A DNA stretch of 64,000 nt, taken from the NCBI GenBank assembly GCA_016806645.1, contig JACSYO010000694.1, positions 409,001-473,000 on the forward strand. Reading direction: 5' to 3'. Source of the stretch: Ophiodon elongatus (taxonomy: Eukaryota; Chordata; Actinopteri; Perciformes; Hexagrammidae). Both the position numbers and the translations under genes were made by a program. Position 1 is the first letter of the stretch. Every line of letters begins with the position of its first letter. Below, one piece after another: positions 13,801-26,540 of the stretch. Below the pieces are notes generated by a model. The model saw only the letters and a list, made by a program, of their open reading frames with translations. It did not search any database and was not told the DNA's origin.

Positions 13801-14339
13801 GGAAATACAACGGAAACCACTTGGATAAACTCCAAATAAGAATCTTAAACTGAGCGGCCGAGAACGAGCAAAATACCACTAAGGTTATAATAATGATCTG
13901 GCGAAGAGTGGATGAAGAACCGGGGTAGATATACTTTTGAGTGATGAGTTTATCCATTAACCTAACCGAGTAATTTTTCTGTGAAGACAGAAGTTTATTT
14001 TGTAAAGAGCGTATACATGTAACAAGCGAAAATTGACATGTGTTGCATGCTTTCGTAGGAAAACCCACGAAAAACGAGAAGTAACTTTTTGTAAGATATC
14101 AGGAAACAGGAGACGTAGGGGAGGACTCTCAGCAGCTAGATGCTGGCTGGGAAATGGCAGGCAGGCGGCTGGCCGGGAAAATTCTAGGTTGCTGAAGCTG
14201 TACTTGTCAATGATGGAAGCCACAAAAAGTACACAAACAGGTGACAAGTTAAAGGAAAAACCAACATAAAGAGTCTTATTAAAGTGATGGGCCACTACCA
14301 GCTGCCAGCACATCTTAAATGCTCAAGTCTCTACCTGCT

Positions 14340-14885
14340 CTTTACCCTTGGGATGTCTGGTTTGGGGACCTCAGAATTGCTTCTCTGCTCTTTACAGATG
14401 ATGTGGTTGTGTTAGCTCTTTCAGAGTGTGACATTCAGCATGCACTGTGGCATTTTCCAGCCGAGTGTGAAGCAGTCGGGATGAGAGTCAGTACCTCCAA
14501 GCCTTAAGCCATGGTTGTCTGCCGGAAAACGATGGATTGAATCAAAGGAGTGAGTCAAAGTATCTCTGGGTCTTGTTCACGAGTGGGGGCAAAATTGTGC
14601 TTGAGGCAGACGTTTGGTGCGGCGTTAGAAGTGATACGGGTGTTGTACTGGAGTTGCTTTGGGTAATGAACAAAAGAATGAGATTGCAGATACAAGTGGC
14701 CAAAATGAACTTCCTTTGTAGGGTAGCTGGGCTCAGCCTTGGAGCTAGGGTGAGGAGCTCAGACATCCTGAAGGAAGTTGGAGTAGGGGCCAGCTGAGGT
14801 GGTTCGGGCATCTGATCAGGATGCCTCCTAGATGCTGGATGGACCTCTGGGGAATCCAATAAGAAAAGATGCAAAAGGCTGAGGA
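14340..14885 (+). pseudogene. Decayed LINE reverse-transcriptase fragment
   Basis: A fragment of a non-LTR retrotransposon polymerase. The first frame (14319-14507) reads G-D-L-R-I-A-S-L-L-F-T-D-D-V-V, the catalytic region in which the usual F-A-D-D is F-T-D-D, then C-E-A-V-G-M-R-V-S-T-S-K followed by a stop. A second frame (14537-14797) continues with K-Y-L-W-V-L-F-T-S-G-G-K and V-A-G-L-S-L-G-A-R-V-R-S-S-D-I. Compared with intact fish copies it has an in-frame stop, a frameshift and an internal deletion, so it is not functional. The 5' part of the element is absent. Confidence 0.8.
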
Positions 14886-14931
14886 GAAGTGTAAGGGAAG
14901 AACATCTTGCAATACAATCCAGTACAACAAC

Positions 14932-14985
14932 AATACATTACATTTAGCAGACGCTTTTATCCAAAGCAACAATACAAACTACCAC
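14932..14985 (-). repeat. Teleost repeat tail ('ttggataaaagcgtctgcta' type)
   Basis: On the minus strand: 'gctttggataaaagcgtctg' followed by 'ctaaatgtaatgta'. This short block is a very common 3' tail of repeats in teleosts. A second copy in plus orientation is at 57891-57956. Confidence 0.75.
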
Positions 14986-15134
14986 TCAAAACATTGAGCT
15001 TCTTAAGCATTGCATTCACTGGGCGCTTTGCATCAATACACTACACTGTTGGTCATGAAACTGTGTCCTTCTGACACCAAGTTTGTCCTGCAACAATTCT
15101 ATGACGATATTAAATAGGTACATTCATATGTCTA

Positions 15135-15235
15135 CTGTTAGGATCAGACTGGGAACCCAAATGCAGAGCACAGACAAACAGGCATTCTTCAGGGTTTTAT
15201 TGAGACAAAGGTGGGCAAGGCAGGTCTAAGTGATG
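15135..15235 (-). mobile_element. LTR-like fragment, second copy of the module
   Basis: Shares 'acccaaatgcagagcacaga' and a polyadenylation signal on the minus strand (15194-15201) with the fragment at 13593-13800. Only the terminal portion is recognisable. Confidence 0.45.
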
Positions 15236-17237
15236 GTGGAAAGCTTTTATATGACTTGTTTTGCAGATGATTGTGTAGAGTGTGTTTCGGGAAAGGGAAC
15301 TGCTGTGGCTTGTGACTCTGATAAGACTCTAACTTCATGACACTTGGCCAACCCATTCCCTTCCCACACTAACACACTCTATAAGTATCAATTGTTTATA
15401 CACTGCAGGGTCGCTCTGCTCTCATCTGTGCATGAAGGCGCATCGGCCTTTCAGCTGAAATCCTTAACTTTGCTAAATAATCTTTGCTTCAATGGAGAAG
15501 GACAAACCTTAGTAACATTTGTGTTGAATACTTTTATTTCTTAACTTCTACAGAAAATTGCCACCACATATGCTTGAGTAGATGGATGGCAGGTATTTCA
15601 GTAGAGCAGAGAGAGTGAATGATCGGCTGCATAGCTGGAGCAGGAACACCATGCCAACTGACAAACAAATACAGAGAGGAGCCGAAAGAAGGGAGATAGA
15701 GACACAGGGTATGAAAACACACAGGCTGGTGTGGCCGAGGCCACAGCATCTGCTAAGAAAAATAGATCGAGGTAGGATGAATATGCAGCATTCTTTGTGC
15801 AAATATCTGCATCGATACAACAGTATTTGCACTTATGCTGACTGCAAACTACAGTACACAACTGGCAAAAACACAAGGTCACTGTTGTACACACATACCT
15901 ACTGATTATTGAGTTTTGGCAATGGCAGTACATGTAAATGTGACTTATATTATGATATTATATATTATTATATATTACATATACTGTACATACTATCTTC
16001 CCAGATAATTCACCAGTGTTTGCGTTGCTGCTGTTTACAGTCCTCCTGATACAGCAATGGTTTTGTTTTATTTTGGCATGTTTTTCATGTTTTTCTTTTC
16101 TTGTGGAGCATAAATTGTGTAGGCTACAACTGCACTGACATTAAATGGTCCTTGAACTTTGAACCTATGTTTCTAAAGTGAAGGTGAAGTGGTTTGCACC
16201 CTGAATAATGAATGCACAGATGAAGGATTGCTCATTAAAATAATTCACCTGAATGTAGCTGTACGAGATCCCACTTACTTCCTCATTAAATCAAATTCAA
16301 AAGCATGACTTACACAAGAAGTAAAACCCAGTTTGAGAAGGAAGAGTAGCATTAACCACTCAGTGGGTGCATTCATGTGAGTGGAAAATGAGAGACAGAG
16401 GGATGAAAGCAGCACAATTTAACACAGATAATATAAGAATATTCTTAGTTACATCCCAAGCTCTCATTTTTGTCACTGGCCACTTTTCTAAAACACCTAC
16501 AAGTCGGGTGTAGATTTAGTAAAAATGCATTCAAATCCACTGGGTGTTTGAGAAGTGAATGCCTATGGAAATGAGAAAAGAGTCATTTTCAATCTTCTAG
16601 TTGACAGGTTTAAGAAGTAGAAATTCATGATGATTCAGTATATAACTGCTTGTTATTCATTTAAATCCGGTTTTATTCACTTCCTGTGTGTATTGCTGAG
16701 TAGTGGGGATACAAGCAACGAATCACAAACTGATCTGTGTGTTGATATGAATTTTCCCTGCCTGGATATGGAGCACTGTGAGTGCAGAGGCGACAGTGGT
16801 GACAGGGACAATGATAGGTGACTCCAAACACTCACCGCACACACCTGTCGCACACAGATAACCAGGGATGACAATCATCATTGGTGAGACAACTGACAGA
16901 GTGACAGAGAGAACTAAATAATTGAGAAAAGAGTGAAGAGAAAGAGGTGAGAAAGGGTTGCAAACACTGAGTAAACACTTGCCTTGTGTGAAATGAGAAA
17001 AACAGAGAAACTCCAAATGTTACATTAGTGACCCCATGAGAGTGTGACTGTTGGCATCAGAGGCAGCAAACAAACACTCCAACTTCTGGTAGGGTAAACC
17101 TATCCACTCTCAGTATTGAGCCATCAGTTTTTCAGTAAAGATACATTCTTAATTCTTCCAATAACCCAAAGTTATTCTGTTTTGCTGCAGAGGTGTAATG
17201 CTAAATAGTTGCTTTGTGAGTGTATTATGATGTACAG
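15236..17237. other. AT-rich stretch, no gene supported
   Basis: Overlapping short open frames at 15530-15930 occur on both strands but have no domain signature. Around 16110-16160 a sequence ending 'ttgaactttgaacc' resembles a LINE/SINE tail but is too short to call. Confidence 0.5.
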
Positions 17238-17268
<31 letters not shown>

Positions 17269-17297
17269 ATATATATATATATAGATATATATATATA
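17238..17297. repeat. (AT)n microsatellite, interrupted
   Basis: An AT array with interruptions 'atctat' and 'atagat'; it generates artificial Tyr/Ile repeats in translation. Confidence 0.95.
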
Positions 17298-18129
17298 ATT
17301 GTTAGTGCTGTAGTTGCATTTTTCTTTTTGCATGCACGATACGTAAACAAGCATATTTCGTTGCTTTGAGTCATTAGTGTCAAATGTGCCAGGGTAATTA
17401 GCTTCCATCTGTCAGACAGAGGGGTACGAAGAAGAGAAGACTTGCAAGTAGACAGTAAAGACAATACTGTATATGAAATACGATAAGTGTGTTGGGCAAA
17501 ATATGTGCACAATAAATCGACAAAAGATATAAACAACTGAAATACAAGTGAGGCAGCAGTAGAAGGAGAGATACGAAGATGAGAAGACACAGATTAAGTA
17601 TAGCATAATAACTCAGCTGTCTCTCAGAGGAGAGATTATTGAAAAGTACAGACATTTGTTATTCTTTCTGTCACTGCTTCACACTTATTTTTCGCAAACC
17701 TACTTTTTAACAATGCAAATTGTCTTCTGATATTACTCATTAATTATAATTATAGTCAAGCAGATATGTTTTTGCTAGAGATTGTATTAAAATTATCTGT
17801 TTGTTAAGTGAAGGGTTCAGAAATTTTGGTCACTCAGCATAATGCCTGGTATAGTTACTGATTTGTTTACATTTTTTGCAATAATATCAGAAAAAACATA
17901 ATTAAAAAAACTTGCTTTCACTACCCAATAAAATGATGATGCTGCAGCTTTCATGATAAAGCTGAGTTTAGTCAGGAAAACTAAAGTCTCAATATCCTTT
18001 TTTCCTGCAACAGGACTTGGCATATGCCTTCTTCTTTTATTGTACAGCACTGTGCATCAACCCGCTCTCACTCCAATCTCACCAATGCACCCTTTACTAT
18101 CTGTGAAGTGTCTGTTTCCTGTGAACACA
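17298..18129. other. AT-rich stretch, nothing recognised
   Basis: No gene or repeat family recognised. Confidence 0.55.
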
Positions 18130-18275
18130 AATGTATTTTAAAAAGACACTACACACTTGGTTAGGATAAGGAAAAACATAATGGTTGGGCTAAAAATAAG
18201 TATGTAAACACCTCGCTTCACAACAACTCAAACTTTGGGACACCAGTCTCGAACACTGGTGTCCTGCTTTACAAT
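18130..18275 (+). repeat. Degenerate teleost repeat with internal hairpin
   Basis: Contains 'cacttggttaggataaggaa' and 'taatggttgggctaaaaata', matching the family seen at 2320-2600. Near its end, arms 18238-18247 (ggacaccagt) and 18254-18263 are perfect reverse complements. Confidence 0.5.
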
Positions 18276-19149
18276 TCTGTGTTTGTTTGAACTATCCACC
18301 TCACCTCCTGCTCACCATAAGTAGTCTTTCTTACTATTTATACTACGCCACTAGCTCTTACCATTGCCTATTCACGTGGATGCATTTCATGTGTGTGTCC
18401 ACCACAAAAAAGGAACCAAATTTACTTTCCATTGGCATTGTTTCAATTGTGCCGATTCGTATTGCGCTGATAAGAGATTATGTTCTTTTAGCGTTTTTCT
18501 GTGAAATCCGGCTGGGAACTCTTTTTAGACATTTTAGCAGTGAAGCTGAGCTATTCATGAATCTCCTCTGCATCTACTCCCATGACAAGCAGATTGAGGG
18601 GATAGCAACGAAGCATGTCTACCGATAGTCAGCGATTTCTGTTTGTGTTTGGGAGAGAGCAGAGAAACAAAAACAATGATTGGGCCTTGTCAGTTCACCT
18701 AATGATGATCAACACAAAACCCATAATGACAGCCTGTCTTCCATCACTGTAGTAGAATCAGATAGCCATCTGTGAGGAGTGATGCAGTCCGCCTGGTCCC
18801 TGCTCCCTGCTAGTTATTCTTCTGCTCAGTTATTTATCTTTTTCAAAGTGAAGGGCAAAGTGCATATTCATCCAGCATCTGCTCGTTTGGAAATTATTTG
18901 ATATCTCAGTGGAGAGATAAGCTCGTTTGAATTTTTCCCACCCACCATAACTCATAACACAAATTTAAATTGCTCCAGTGTGTACAAACACTATACATTT
19001 TGCATATTAATTTTCACATTCTCAGCAGTGCTCAGCAAAGTCTTTAGCAAAAAACGTTGCATGTGAATTAGCTGTATTAAAATATGAGTAGGGTACACCA
19101 CACATGGCCTTTTGGGAATTTTGACTTTGAATGACCAACAGTCTGTGGC
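18276..19149. other. Stretch without recognised genes
   Basis: A 113-codon frame at 18287-18628 starts within or beside repeat sequence and has no domain signature. Nothing else recognised. Confidence 0.5.
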
Positions 19150-19565
19150 TCACCTGTGAGACTGTACTTACGTAAAGTAGTGGTTTCAGCTAAATGCTGA
19201 CGTCAACATGCTAATCGTACTTACAATATCACCAACATTCTGATGTTTAGGAGATAATATTTACCATATTCATCTCCTTAGTTCAGTATGTTACTATGCT
19301 AACATGTGATGTTGTGCTGAGCACTAAACTCAGAGTATAGCTGAGGCTGCTGGGAATGTCATTATTTTTTTGCGGGGTATTTGACCTTAAACCAAAATAT
19401 TGAACACATTTATATTTTTATGTCATTCATATTCATGTTTTTGAAGTCAAGCGATCACCAACGTTATTACAATTCATCCTGGGGAAGAGATGTTTGCACC
19501 AAATATGATGGCAATATTTGCTTGGACATTTTGTAGCGATCTGCTATCACTACCAAGGGAGGTTA
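19150..19565 (+). repeat. Teleost interspersed repeat, left part
   Basis: Diagnostic phrases in order: 'ctaaatgctgacgtcaacat', 'tgctaac', 'gagcactaaactcagagtat', 'agctgaggctgctgggaatg', 'cattattacaattcatcct'-like text near 19465. This is one of the commonest fish repeats I know. The element seems to resume at 20233, after a GC-rich insertion. A minus-strand copy is at 26115-26345. Confidence 0.7.
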
Positions 19566-20232
19566 TGTTAATTCACAGACACACACCCGCTTGGGAACCA
19601 ATCCGCTCTCTTCACCTGTCGTGAAGCGGTGACAAAAGCGGAAGTGCGGGTCAACGCCGAGCGACGAGCTAGTAAATTGATCTTACGGTCGGAGTGGAAG
19701 GTTTGCGTCCGTCGTCTTTGTTTTTGTCCTTTTAAAGTCTGCGTTACCGAGAGATCGGGTTGTTGCTCGTCGTGAATCCTCCAGGCCATGAGATCCTGAG
19801 CGTATTCGGACCTTGGAGTAAACTTACTACGACCGCGGTAAAGAGCGCCTTCCTTAAAGTAAGTCACGGACTGGATTACTGGACTGGACGCAGCCGTGAG
19901 AGACTCTTTTTCTTTCGGAGTGTTATTTTTCCCCTTCTGGTGTTGAACTGCCTAAAACTGACTGAACTGGAAAGAACATGATTTTTGTGTGGGATTGAGT
20001 GAAAAGGAAAATACGGACCGGGGTTCTGGGGACTGTATGAACGGCACTGTGTATTGTTTTGCCTGCACATGAATGGTTAATACAAATGCATTTACATTGA
20101 GAACTATCTGTTGTGGTGTTTAATTGTTTGGTGACATTGGTTGAGGAAGACTAAATATTGACTCACAAACCTGACAAATATTGTTAGGCGCAGACCTAAC
20201 TGGCACCCCAAGCAACCAGTCTTACCGTTACA
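19566..20232 (+). mobile_element. GC-rich LTR-like insertion
   Basis: About 670 bases, far richer in G+C and CpG than the flanks (for example 'gcgggtcaacgccgagcgac'), ending 'cagtcttaccgttaca'. It separates two parts of one older repeat (19150-19565 and 20233-20490). Possible TG...CA termini fit a solo LTR, but I found no clear target-site duplication and no coding frame longer than about 100 codons. The alternative is a CpG-rich 5' untranslated exon. Confidence 0.4.
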
Positions 20233-20490
20233 ATTTTACCTAAAACCACCAATTTCAACCTCACGGTAGCACTAGAAGATAGGGGATCACCAAAGTGGGA
20301 ACCATGAGGGTCTGTACAAAATGCAATGCCATTCTTTCTGGTTGATTTGTGAGAGATTTCACAAGATATGGGAAAGGTTAGCCTCTGTTTTGGGCACTAA
20401 AGGAAAAGTCAGGGCATTACCGAATTAAGTATGACACCTCAACTAGGCACGATGAATGTCTGTATTAACTTTGATAGCAATCCTTTCAAC
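20233..20490 (+). repeat. Teleost interspersed repeat, right part
   Basis: Resumes the 19150 element: 'aaaccaccaatttcaacctc', 'ggtagcactagaagataggg', 'gatcaccaaag', 'gaatgtctgtattaac'. It contains two internal near-repeats of the 'ggaaaagtcag...gaatgtctgta' module, as the family normally does. Confidence 0.6.
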
Positions 20491-20679
20491 ATTAACAGGA
20501 CGAGACACTGGCATTGCCATCTCTTGAATCAAGGCTCTAGCATGGCTTAAAGCATGATAATTTAAAGAACCACTCAGTTATTTTTCTGAAAGTGTTCCCT
20601 CCAAAATTGTGACAGTCAAATATGAACCTATTGACAACTGTCTTTGTAAGTCAACGTTTATAGCCATGGAATCATGTTT

Positions 20680-21095
20680 TCAGGAAAGGGTTCAGGGGTG
20701 CTGCGCACTCACCTCACCAGCCCGTCACAGCTCTGCCCCTTCTCTCCTGCCTCTCTATCTCTCACTCACCTAATCAGCTCATTCAGTGCACCTGCTAGTC
20801 ACACCCACCTCGTCAGCTCAATCACTCTCACCTGCCCACTCTGCTGCACCTACTCCCTTTAGTATTTAAACCCCAGTCTCACACACACTCACTGCCAGAT
20901 CGTTCTCCTCATTATGCCAGACTTTCCCGTGTTTACCCTCCGACTGGTTTCCTGTTGCCAACCCTGTCTGTTTGGACTTCTCTGCCTTGCCTCTTCCCCG
21001 GTAAACTACCATAGCCTTCTGAATAGCTGAATAGCCTCTGCTTCCTCTGGTTTCTGTCTGCCTTCTCCCCTGACGGCTTGGCGGCGTGCGTGCGT
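20680..21095 (+). mobile_element. LTR-like sequence, plus orientation
   Basis: A C/T-rich stretch with 'cacctaatcagctcattcag', a TATA-like 'tatttaaacccc' at about 20861, then 'ctgccagatcgttctcctca' and more pyrimidine-rich sequence. A TATA-like box followed by this motif is how I remember the promoter half of fish LTRs. The terminal polyadenylation module is missing or unrecognisable. Confidence 0.4.
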
Positions 21096-23749
21096 GTGTC
21101 CCAATTTAGTAAAAATAGGGAAAACTTCAAAATTTTATATTAAATCTTAATCTCAGGGTTTCTACATAGTTCTTCGCATGATGTACTGGGACCTATTGCA
21201 CACAAATCAAATGATCAAGTTCTTTATAAATGAAATGTATTGGACTAACTAACTAAACTACGAAACAGAAAACAAATGAATAAAATAAATGGAATTCATA
21301 TTCTTTTTTCAGAGTATGATGAACCAAAAATAAATGCAAAGGATTGCATGTAACCAGGTAGACTCAGTGACATTGATTGATGTTTTAATATTAAATTTAG
21401 TTCAAAAAGATTTATGCAGCAGTTGAGGATTTTCAAAGCACCAGGGACGATTTTGAAGGACCTTTTTATATTAGTTTTAAATTTAATTTCAATCTTTCGG
21501 AGTTTAAGCTGTATACAGTGGCGCAGCTGCTCCTCTGTGGACATTTGCATCTTGTTGGATGATCGTAGTTTGTTGAATCGCATTCTTCCATCTCTAGCTC
21601 TGGGCTAGTTGATTTGGCTTTCTCTGGTCTATATCTCTTTCTCTTTCTCAGCGGGATGCTGAACCATCTTTTCACCCCACTTTGTTGCTCCAGGGGTCAT
21701 TATGGCATGTTCGCCAGTTTCAAAATATTTTTTCTTTTAAAGTCTCTTTCTCTCAATAGTTTCTGGACTAAATCTTCAGCACGTTGGTGCATCGCAGATC
21801 TGCGCTGTATGGCACTTTTAAATGTGACCATCATTATTGGTGAGGTATTCTAGAATCCAGGTGAAGAAAGGTACTTCTTCAGGTTCTTGCTTCTCAGGTC
21901 GGTTGGATGTCTTCTCAGCCTGTGGAGATGTTTCGGCTCGCAGAGGGCCTTCCAACCTTAAGACGGACAGAACTGCCCGCTTCAGATATCACCCTTCAGC
22001 ATCAAAGTCCAGAGTCGAAGTGTGGAGTAGAAAGAAGAATTCTGACTTCTTGCTTTAGCTTCTTGTGAAAGGGGGTGCAACTTATGGCAGGAACAGAAAA
22101 CCACTCACTGTCTTGATTATTTCATTTAACCTTATTTTACAGAATTAATGCTAGTTATAATACTATATCTTAGAAGTCTGCCTGCCCTGGTGAACTTTTA
22201 ATGCACCCTGATGCATACACAACTTAATTATACTGTATAGAAGGAGATAGTTGTACTCAGTGAGCATTCAGCATATGGATGGACAATTATTATTATTTTT
22301 TGTTCCTTCCCTCCACATATGTCAACTCTATTTATCATTCAGACATCCAGTTTTATTGGATTTCACAGCCTTTTCATTCCTTCTACTGACCTGCATGGAA
22401 CCAACAATTGGTATTGATGCAAAGAAAGGAGGTACATGTCTATGTGTCTGAGAAAGACTATGGAGAATGGAAAAGTCAGTCAGAAAGCGACTTTCATGAA
22501 AAATAGAGTTCCCACTGTGATTTTGCTCCCCGAGGATAACAGCGGTGTGGATTGGATCGCTTTTGTCATTGCTCATAGCGTATTGTTTCCTACAGAGCTG
22601 ATGAAGGTGAGTAGCATCAAGCAGAGAGCCAGCCAAAAAAACATGTAAACGGAATTGAGACCACCTCGGTTTCAACATTTAATGTGGTGTGATTTAGGAA
22701 TTTGTGTAAGCTATTATACAGTGTCAGTCAATATCAGTGGCCCCATAGGGGGTTTGGATCGGAAACACTTCATCAGCTCTGTGAAAGCTTTGAACTACCT
22801 TCTGCATAACCCCAACAGTTATGCAGTAGCATTGTACTACACACACTGAACAGCTTCAGTATGTTGTATCTGAATCACATGACTCTCTATATTAACTTCC
22901 TACAAATATTTTACCTCCAAGAAAGTTTTCCATATTTTTTTTTCAGGGCAGCAGATATATAATTTGCAGAGAACTCTCTGCAGGGAATTGTGTCCTACTA
23001 ATTCAGTGGTAACCCCAAAGGAACCGGCATTAGCGTGCTGTAAATTGGTTAAAAAAACAAATAAATAAATAGATGTAGGTCATTTTAAATGACAAGTGGG
23101 GCTGATTCACTTCCTCTGCACTCTTGTCCTTAAATTACTTAATAGGGTAGTGTGACTTGATTTGGAAGCACGTCTTCTAAAAAACATAATTTGTCATTTG
23201 CAAGGGGTGTCGTCAGGAAGTGCTTGTTTTCGATTCCTCTCACTTCAATTCATTCTTAAATTTTGATTCACAGACAATTGAAGCTGCACATCCCAAACCT
23301 CATGGAGGCCAAGTAGCCTATGCCTGAAAACAACAGAGATGTCTGAATATGTGTTCCCGGAAGGGAAAGGAGAAGGAGAAGAAGAAGGAAGGAGGAGAAT
23401 CTGTCATCTATAGTTGACATAAGCACAGAGAGGAAACACTTCCATAGCGCGTACGGTGATGATGCTATAGTCAAAGCATGACACTGAACAAAGCCCAGAT
23501 CTCTCACCTGTAGCATCGGCATGGTGACAGGAATAGCAATGGTAAAATGGACTGCACTATAAACCTCTTACAGGTCCTGCTTTCACACTACCCTGACAGA
23601 ACAATAGTAAGTGGAAGACATGTTAATGTTAAATTGTCAAATATTACATTTAATATTAAATTAGAATATGAAGTTTTACCAAAATAGCTGAGATTAAAGC
23701 AGCTAAAAATTTATATTTTTAGATTAACAATGGATTAACTGAATACTTA
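21096..23749. other. Stretch without a supported gene
   Basis: On the minus strand around 22060-21300 there are broken, charged frames (for example S-A-M-H-Q-R-A-E-D-L) that might be an old mobile-element gene, but no motif identifies it. A polypurine tract lies at about 23356-23399. Confidence 0.4.
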
Positions 23750-24213
23750 AGAAACTGGTGAAGAAGGCTGGCTCCATCATTGGCTGCAAACTGGACAGTC
23801 TGGAAAATGTGGTGGAGAGGAGGACACTGAAGAAATTAATATCCATATTGGATAACCCGGACCAGCCTCTCCAGCACTTACTGCAGGGACAGCGGAGCAC
23901 TTTTTCCAACAGACTCCTCCAGCGCCGCTGTCACAAGGACAGATACAGGAGATCATTCCTGCCCAGTGCAATAAGACTGTATAAATAAATCCCCTCTGGC
24001 CATATCAATCACTCAACTATAACACCGTTACACTGTTTGTTTGTTTGGTTACATCTTGCACTATTGTTTTGTTAGAATAGAATAATATTAACTATTTGTT
24101 GTATATATTGTGCATTTTTATATTTAATATTGCTTTACTTGTATGTATAAATGCTGCTGTAACGAAACAATTTCCCCTTGTGGGATTAATAAAGTATCTA
24201 TATATCTATCTAC
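23750..24213 (+). mobile_element. 5'-truncated LINE, 3' end
   Basis: The open frame 23758-23988 encodes K-A-G-S-I-I-G-C-K-L-D-S, R-R-T-L-K-K-L-I-S-I-L-D-N-P, and C-H-K-D-R-Y-R-R-S-F-L-P-S-A-I-R-L, the extreme C-terminus of a fish LINE polyprotein. It is followed by a 3' UTR ending 'ccccttgtgggattaataaa' and a short 'tatc' tail, the classic end of such elements. Only the last ~460 bases are present, as with most LINE insertions. Confidence 0.85.
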
Positions 24214-26114
24214 TAGTAAGTGAAGAGGGTCGCTTGTAGTGTCAAAGTCACAGAGAATTGTCACCCAACTCTGCAGTTGCCCTCATCTCTATAAAGCTTT
24301 ATAGCAGGAATCCATTTACAGTGGAAAAAAGCTCAAAACCCCACTGTATGCTACAATCCCATGTCCTTTACAGCAAATAGTAAGTACGCTGCTGCGAACT
24401 CAATGTAGCATTTAACAAATAAAGAGCCAGATATTAGTTGTAGTGAATATTGGACTTAAATTCCTCAGCTGTCCAGACATATTACATTTAACATTGTGTT
24501 CATTTAACCAAAACCACTTTAACACAGTGTATCTGACGAGGAGCTCTTCAAGGCAGTAATTTATATACAAACATATCCAACCACTGCTTAATAATTATCC
24601 TTGGATGTTACAGTAATAATCAAGTGCACATCAAGCCTGAGTTAGATGAATTCTTTGTTAGCTCTGTGATACTATTGTCTGCACAAACTGCTCCTGTCAT
24701 AATAATGTTCCATGTCATTAAGCCTGAAAGACTCCTTGAGTGCAACAGGTGGAACGCTGTCTATCTGTTGATCAATTCAACTTGTTAAATCGTTACAATT
24801 GCATAAAATTGCATTAGTAGCATTTTTCCAATCACTAGTTGATTATTTATCCCCGAGCTGCCTCTGCAGTGGGATTATTCAGTAATTTCCTGCTGCAGTT
24901 AGATGTTCTGTGTGTACGTTAGTGGTTTTCACTGCATTATTTTGAGTATCTCTTTCAGAGGATCCTCTGCAGACATTGGTTTAAAAATTAATGTATTTCA
25001 CGCCTTTCAACAACTCTCTTGTAAAGTAAATATCAATGCACAATGTCTATTCATAGCTCATTAAAGCCAATACACAACAGATTGGCCAGACGAAGCCTGG
25101 CAACATAATTTTTAATGTTCATTTCAAGAATTGTATCAAAACGGTCAGTAAATTGGCTTGACTACTGTATTAGCATCAGTTTGCTTTTGCAAATCGGTAG
25201 TGTGTATATCTCGGTGTGTACATCGATACCTATGAATACAGTAGGCACAATAGTGTGTGTGAATATGGGCTTGCTTAATCTGTCACCTCATTTAAATGTC
25301 TGACTTGAGTACTTGGATCCAGACATGGAATTGAAAGGCAAAAGCCTGAGCCAACTCGCTTTGAAGTCTGATTTTCTGTCGCACTGATGTTTAAGCCTCA
25401 CCTTTATAGCACCTGTTCAATACATGAAACACTCAAATACAAAAAGAAACATACACAAAAAAAAAAGAAAACAACAAAAATTAACTAAAATTATGGTAAA
25501 TCGAAGCACCAATAAATACAAAGTAAAGCCTCTTTTCATCCGTGCACCAGAGTTAACACGGTAGTTATTGTTGATTAGTCGATGGTCACCAGCCAAGGAA
25601 TTTGCATTCAAATTGTGTTTACTTACCGGTTAAGTATTGGAAGATGCACGATGCTTTAATAATTCAGTTTTGCTCTTAAGTCGGTAAACATCTCCAGGCC
25701 ATTAAACGAGATGGTAAAGGCAGTTTGTTTTGTGTTGCCCTCAACTGTTGCGTATTACTTTTTACAAGATCTGTATATCATCATAGAAAAAAATTATGTG
25801 ATGTCCTCTGTGTCCCAAAATGAGCTCCTTAGGCCACTAAGTCTTGTATGATGTTAGGTATTTTTGTGAGTGCAAAAAATAAATGTTATGAGTCTAACCA
25901 GATGTAAAAAATGCATCCAAACATGAGTAAATCCAATTATTATCAACAGCCTCCTGGATACTGTAAGTTAAACTCATTTTATTGTTGTTTCTATATCTGT
26001 CTTCCTATAATTCTTTTTTTCTTTGTCCCAGTTCTCCTTTTGATGTCACCCACTTATGACAATTGACAGGTGAAACCACATACCTTTTAATAAAGACCAA
26101 CAACAAAGCTGCCT
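24214..26114. other. AT-rich stretch, nothing recognised
   Basis: No gene or repeat family recognised. Confidence 0.55.
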
Positions 26115-26345
26115 GTCTGTCCTGTGCTTTGGTCCAGACTGAAATATCTCAATAACTATTGGATGGAGTTTTATTACATTTGGTGCACGCATTCATGGTC
26201 CTAAAAGGATAAGTCGCAGTGCTTTTGGTGATCCCCTGATTTTTCCAATATGAGGTTGACGTCTTCTGGTAACTAACTATTGGTTTATATTACCTGCACA
26301 TCTAATGGCATTCCCATGTGTCCCAGCTATAGGTTTTGGTGCTCA
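26115..26345 (-). repeat. Teleost interspersed repeat, minus copy
   Basis: The same family as 19150-20490, reversed: 'tggtccagactgaaatatct', 'caataactattggatggagt', 'gtgatcccctga' and 'taatggcattcccatgtgtc' are the complements of that family's modules. Confidence 0.7.
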
Positions 26346-26364
26346 ACAAGGAAGACAATGAAGG

Positions 26365-26540
26365 ATTCTCTGTCTGTCTGTCTGAGGGTATGTGGTATGT
26401 CCTTATCTCAATAACTGTACATCCAATCTGCTTTACACTGGACAGGTGTATTGCTGGGGATCCAAGGACATGCAGTGTATAATTTGGTACAATTTGGACA
26501 CAAGAAATGTTCATTGTTAATACACTTTGAATAAACAAAC
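26365..26540 (+). repeat. Teleost repeat starting with (CTGT)n
   Basis: Starts with 'ctgtctgtctgtctg', then 'tatctcaataactgtacatc', 'aggtgtattgctggggatcc', 'gcagtgtataatttggtaca' and 'atacactttgaataaac'. The order matches a fish repeat I remember. Confidence 0.5.

Noticed and set aside
13595..14068. 157-codon open frame, minus strand
   Set aside because: Part overlaps an LTR-like fragment; the translation is Ser/Leu-rich with a VCVCVW run and no domain.
21296..22058. Possible transposase or ORF1 relic on the minus strand
   Set aside because: Frames are broken and charged, but no motif allows a family; noted only in the stretch description.
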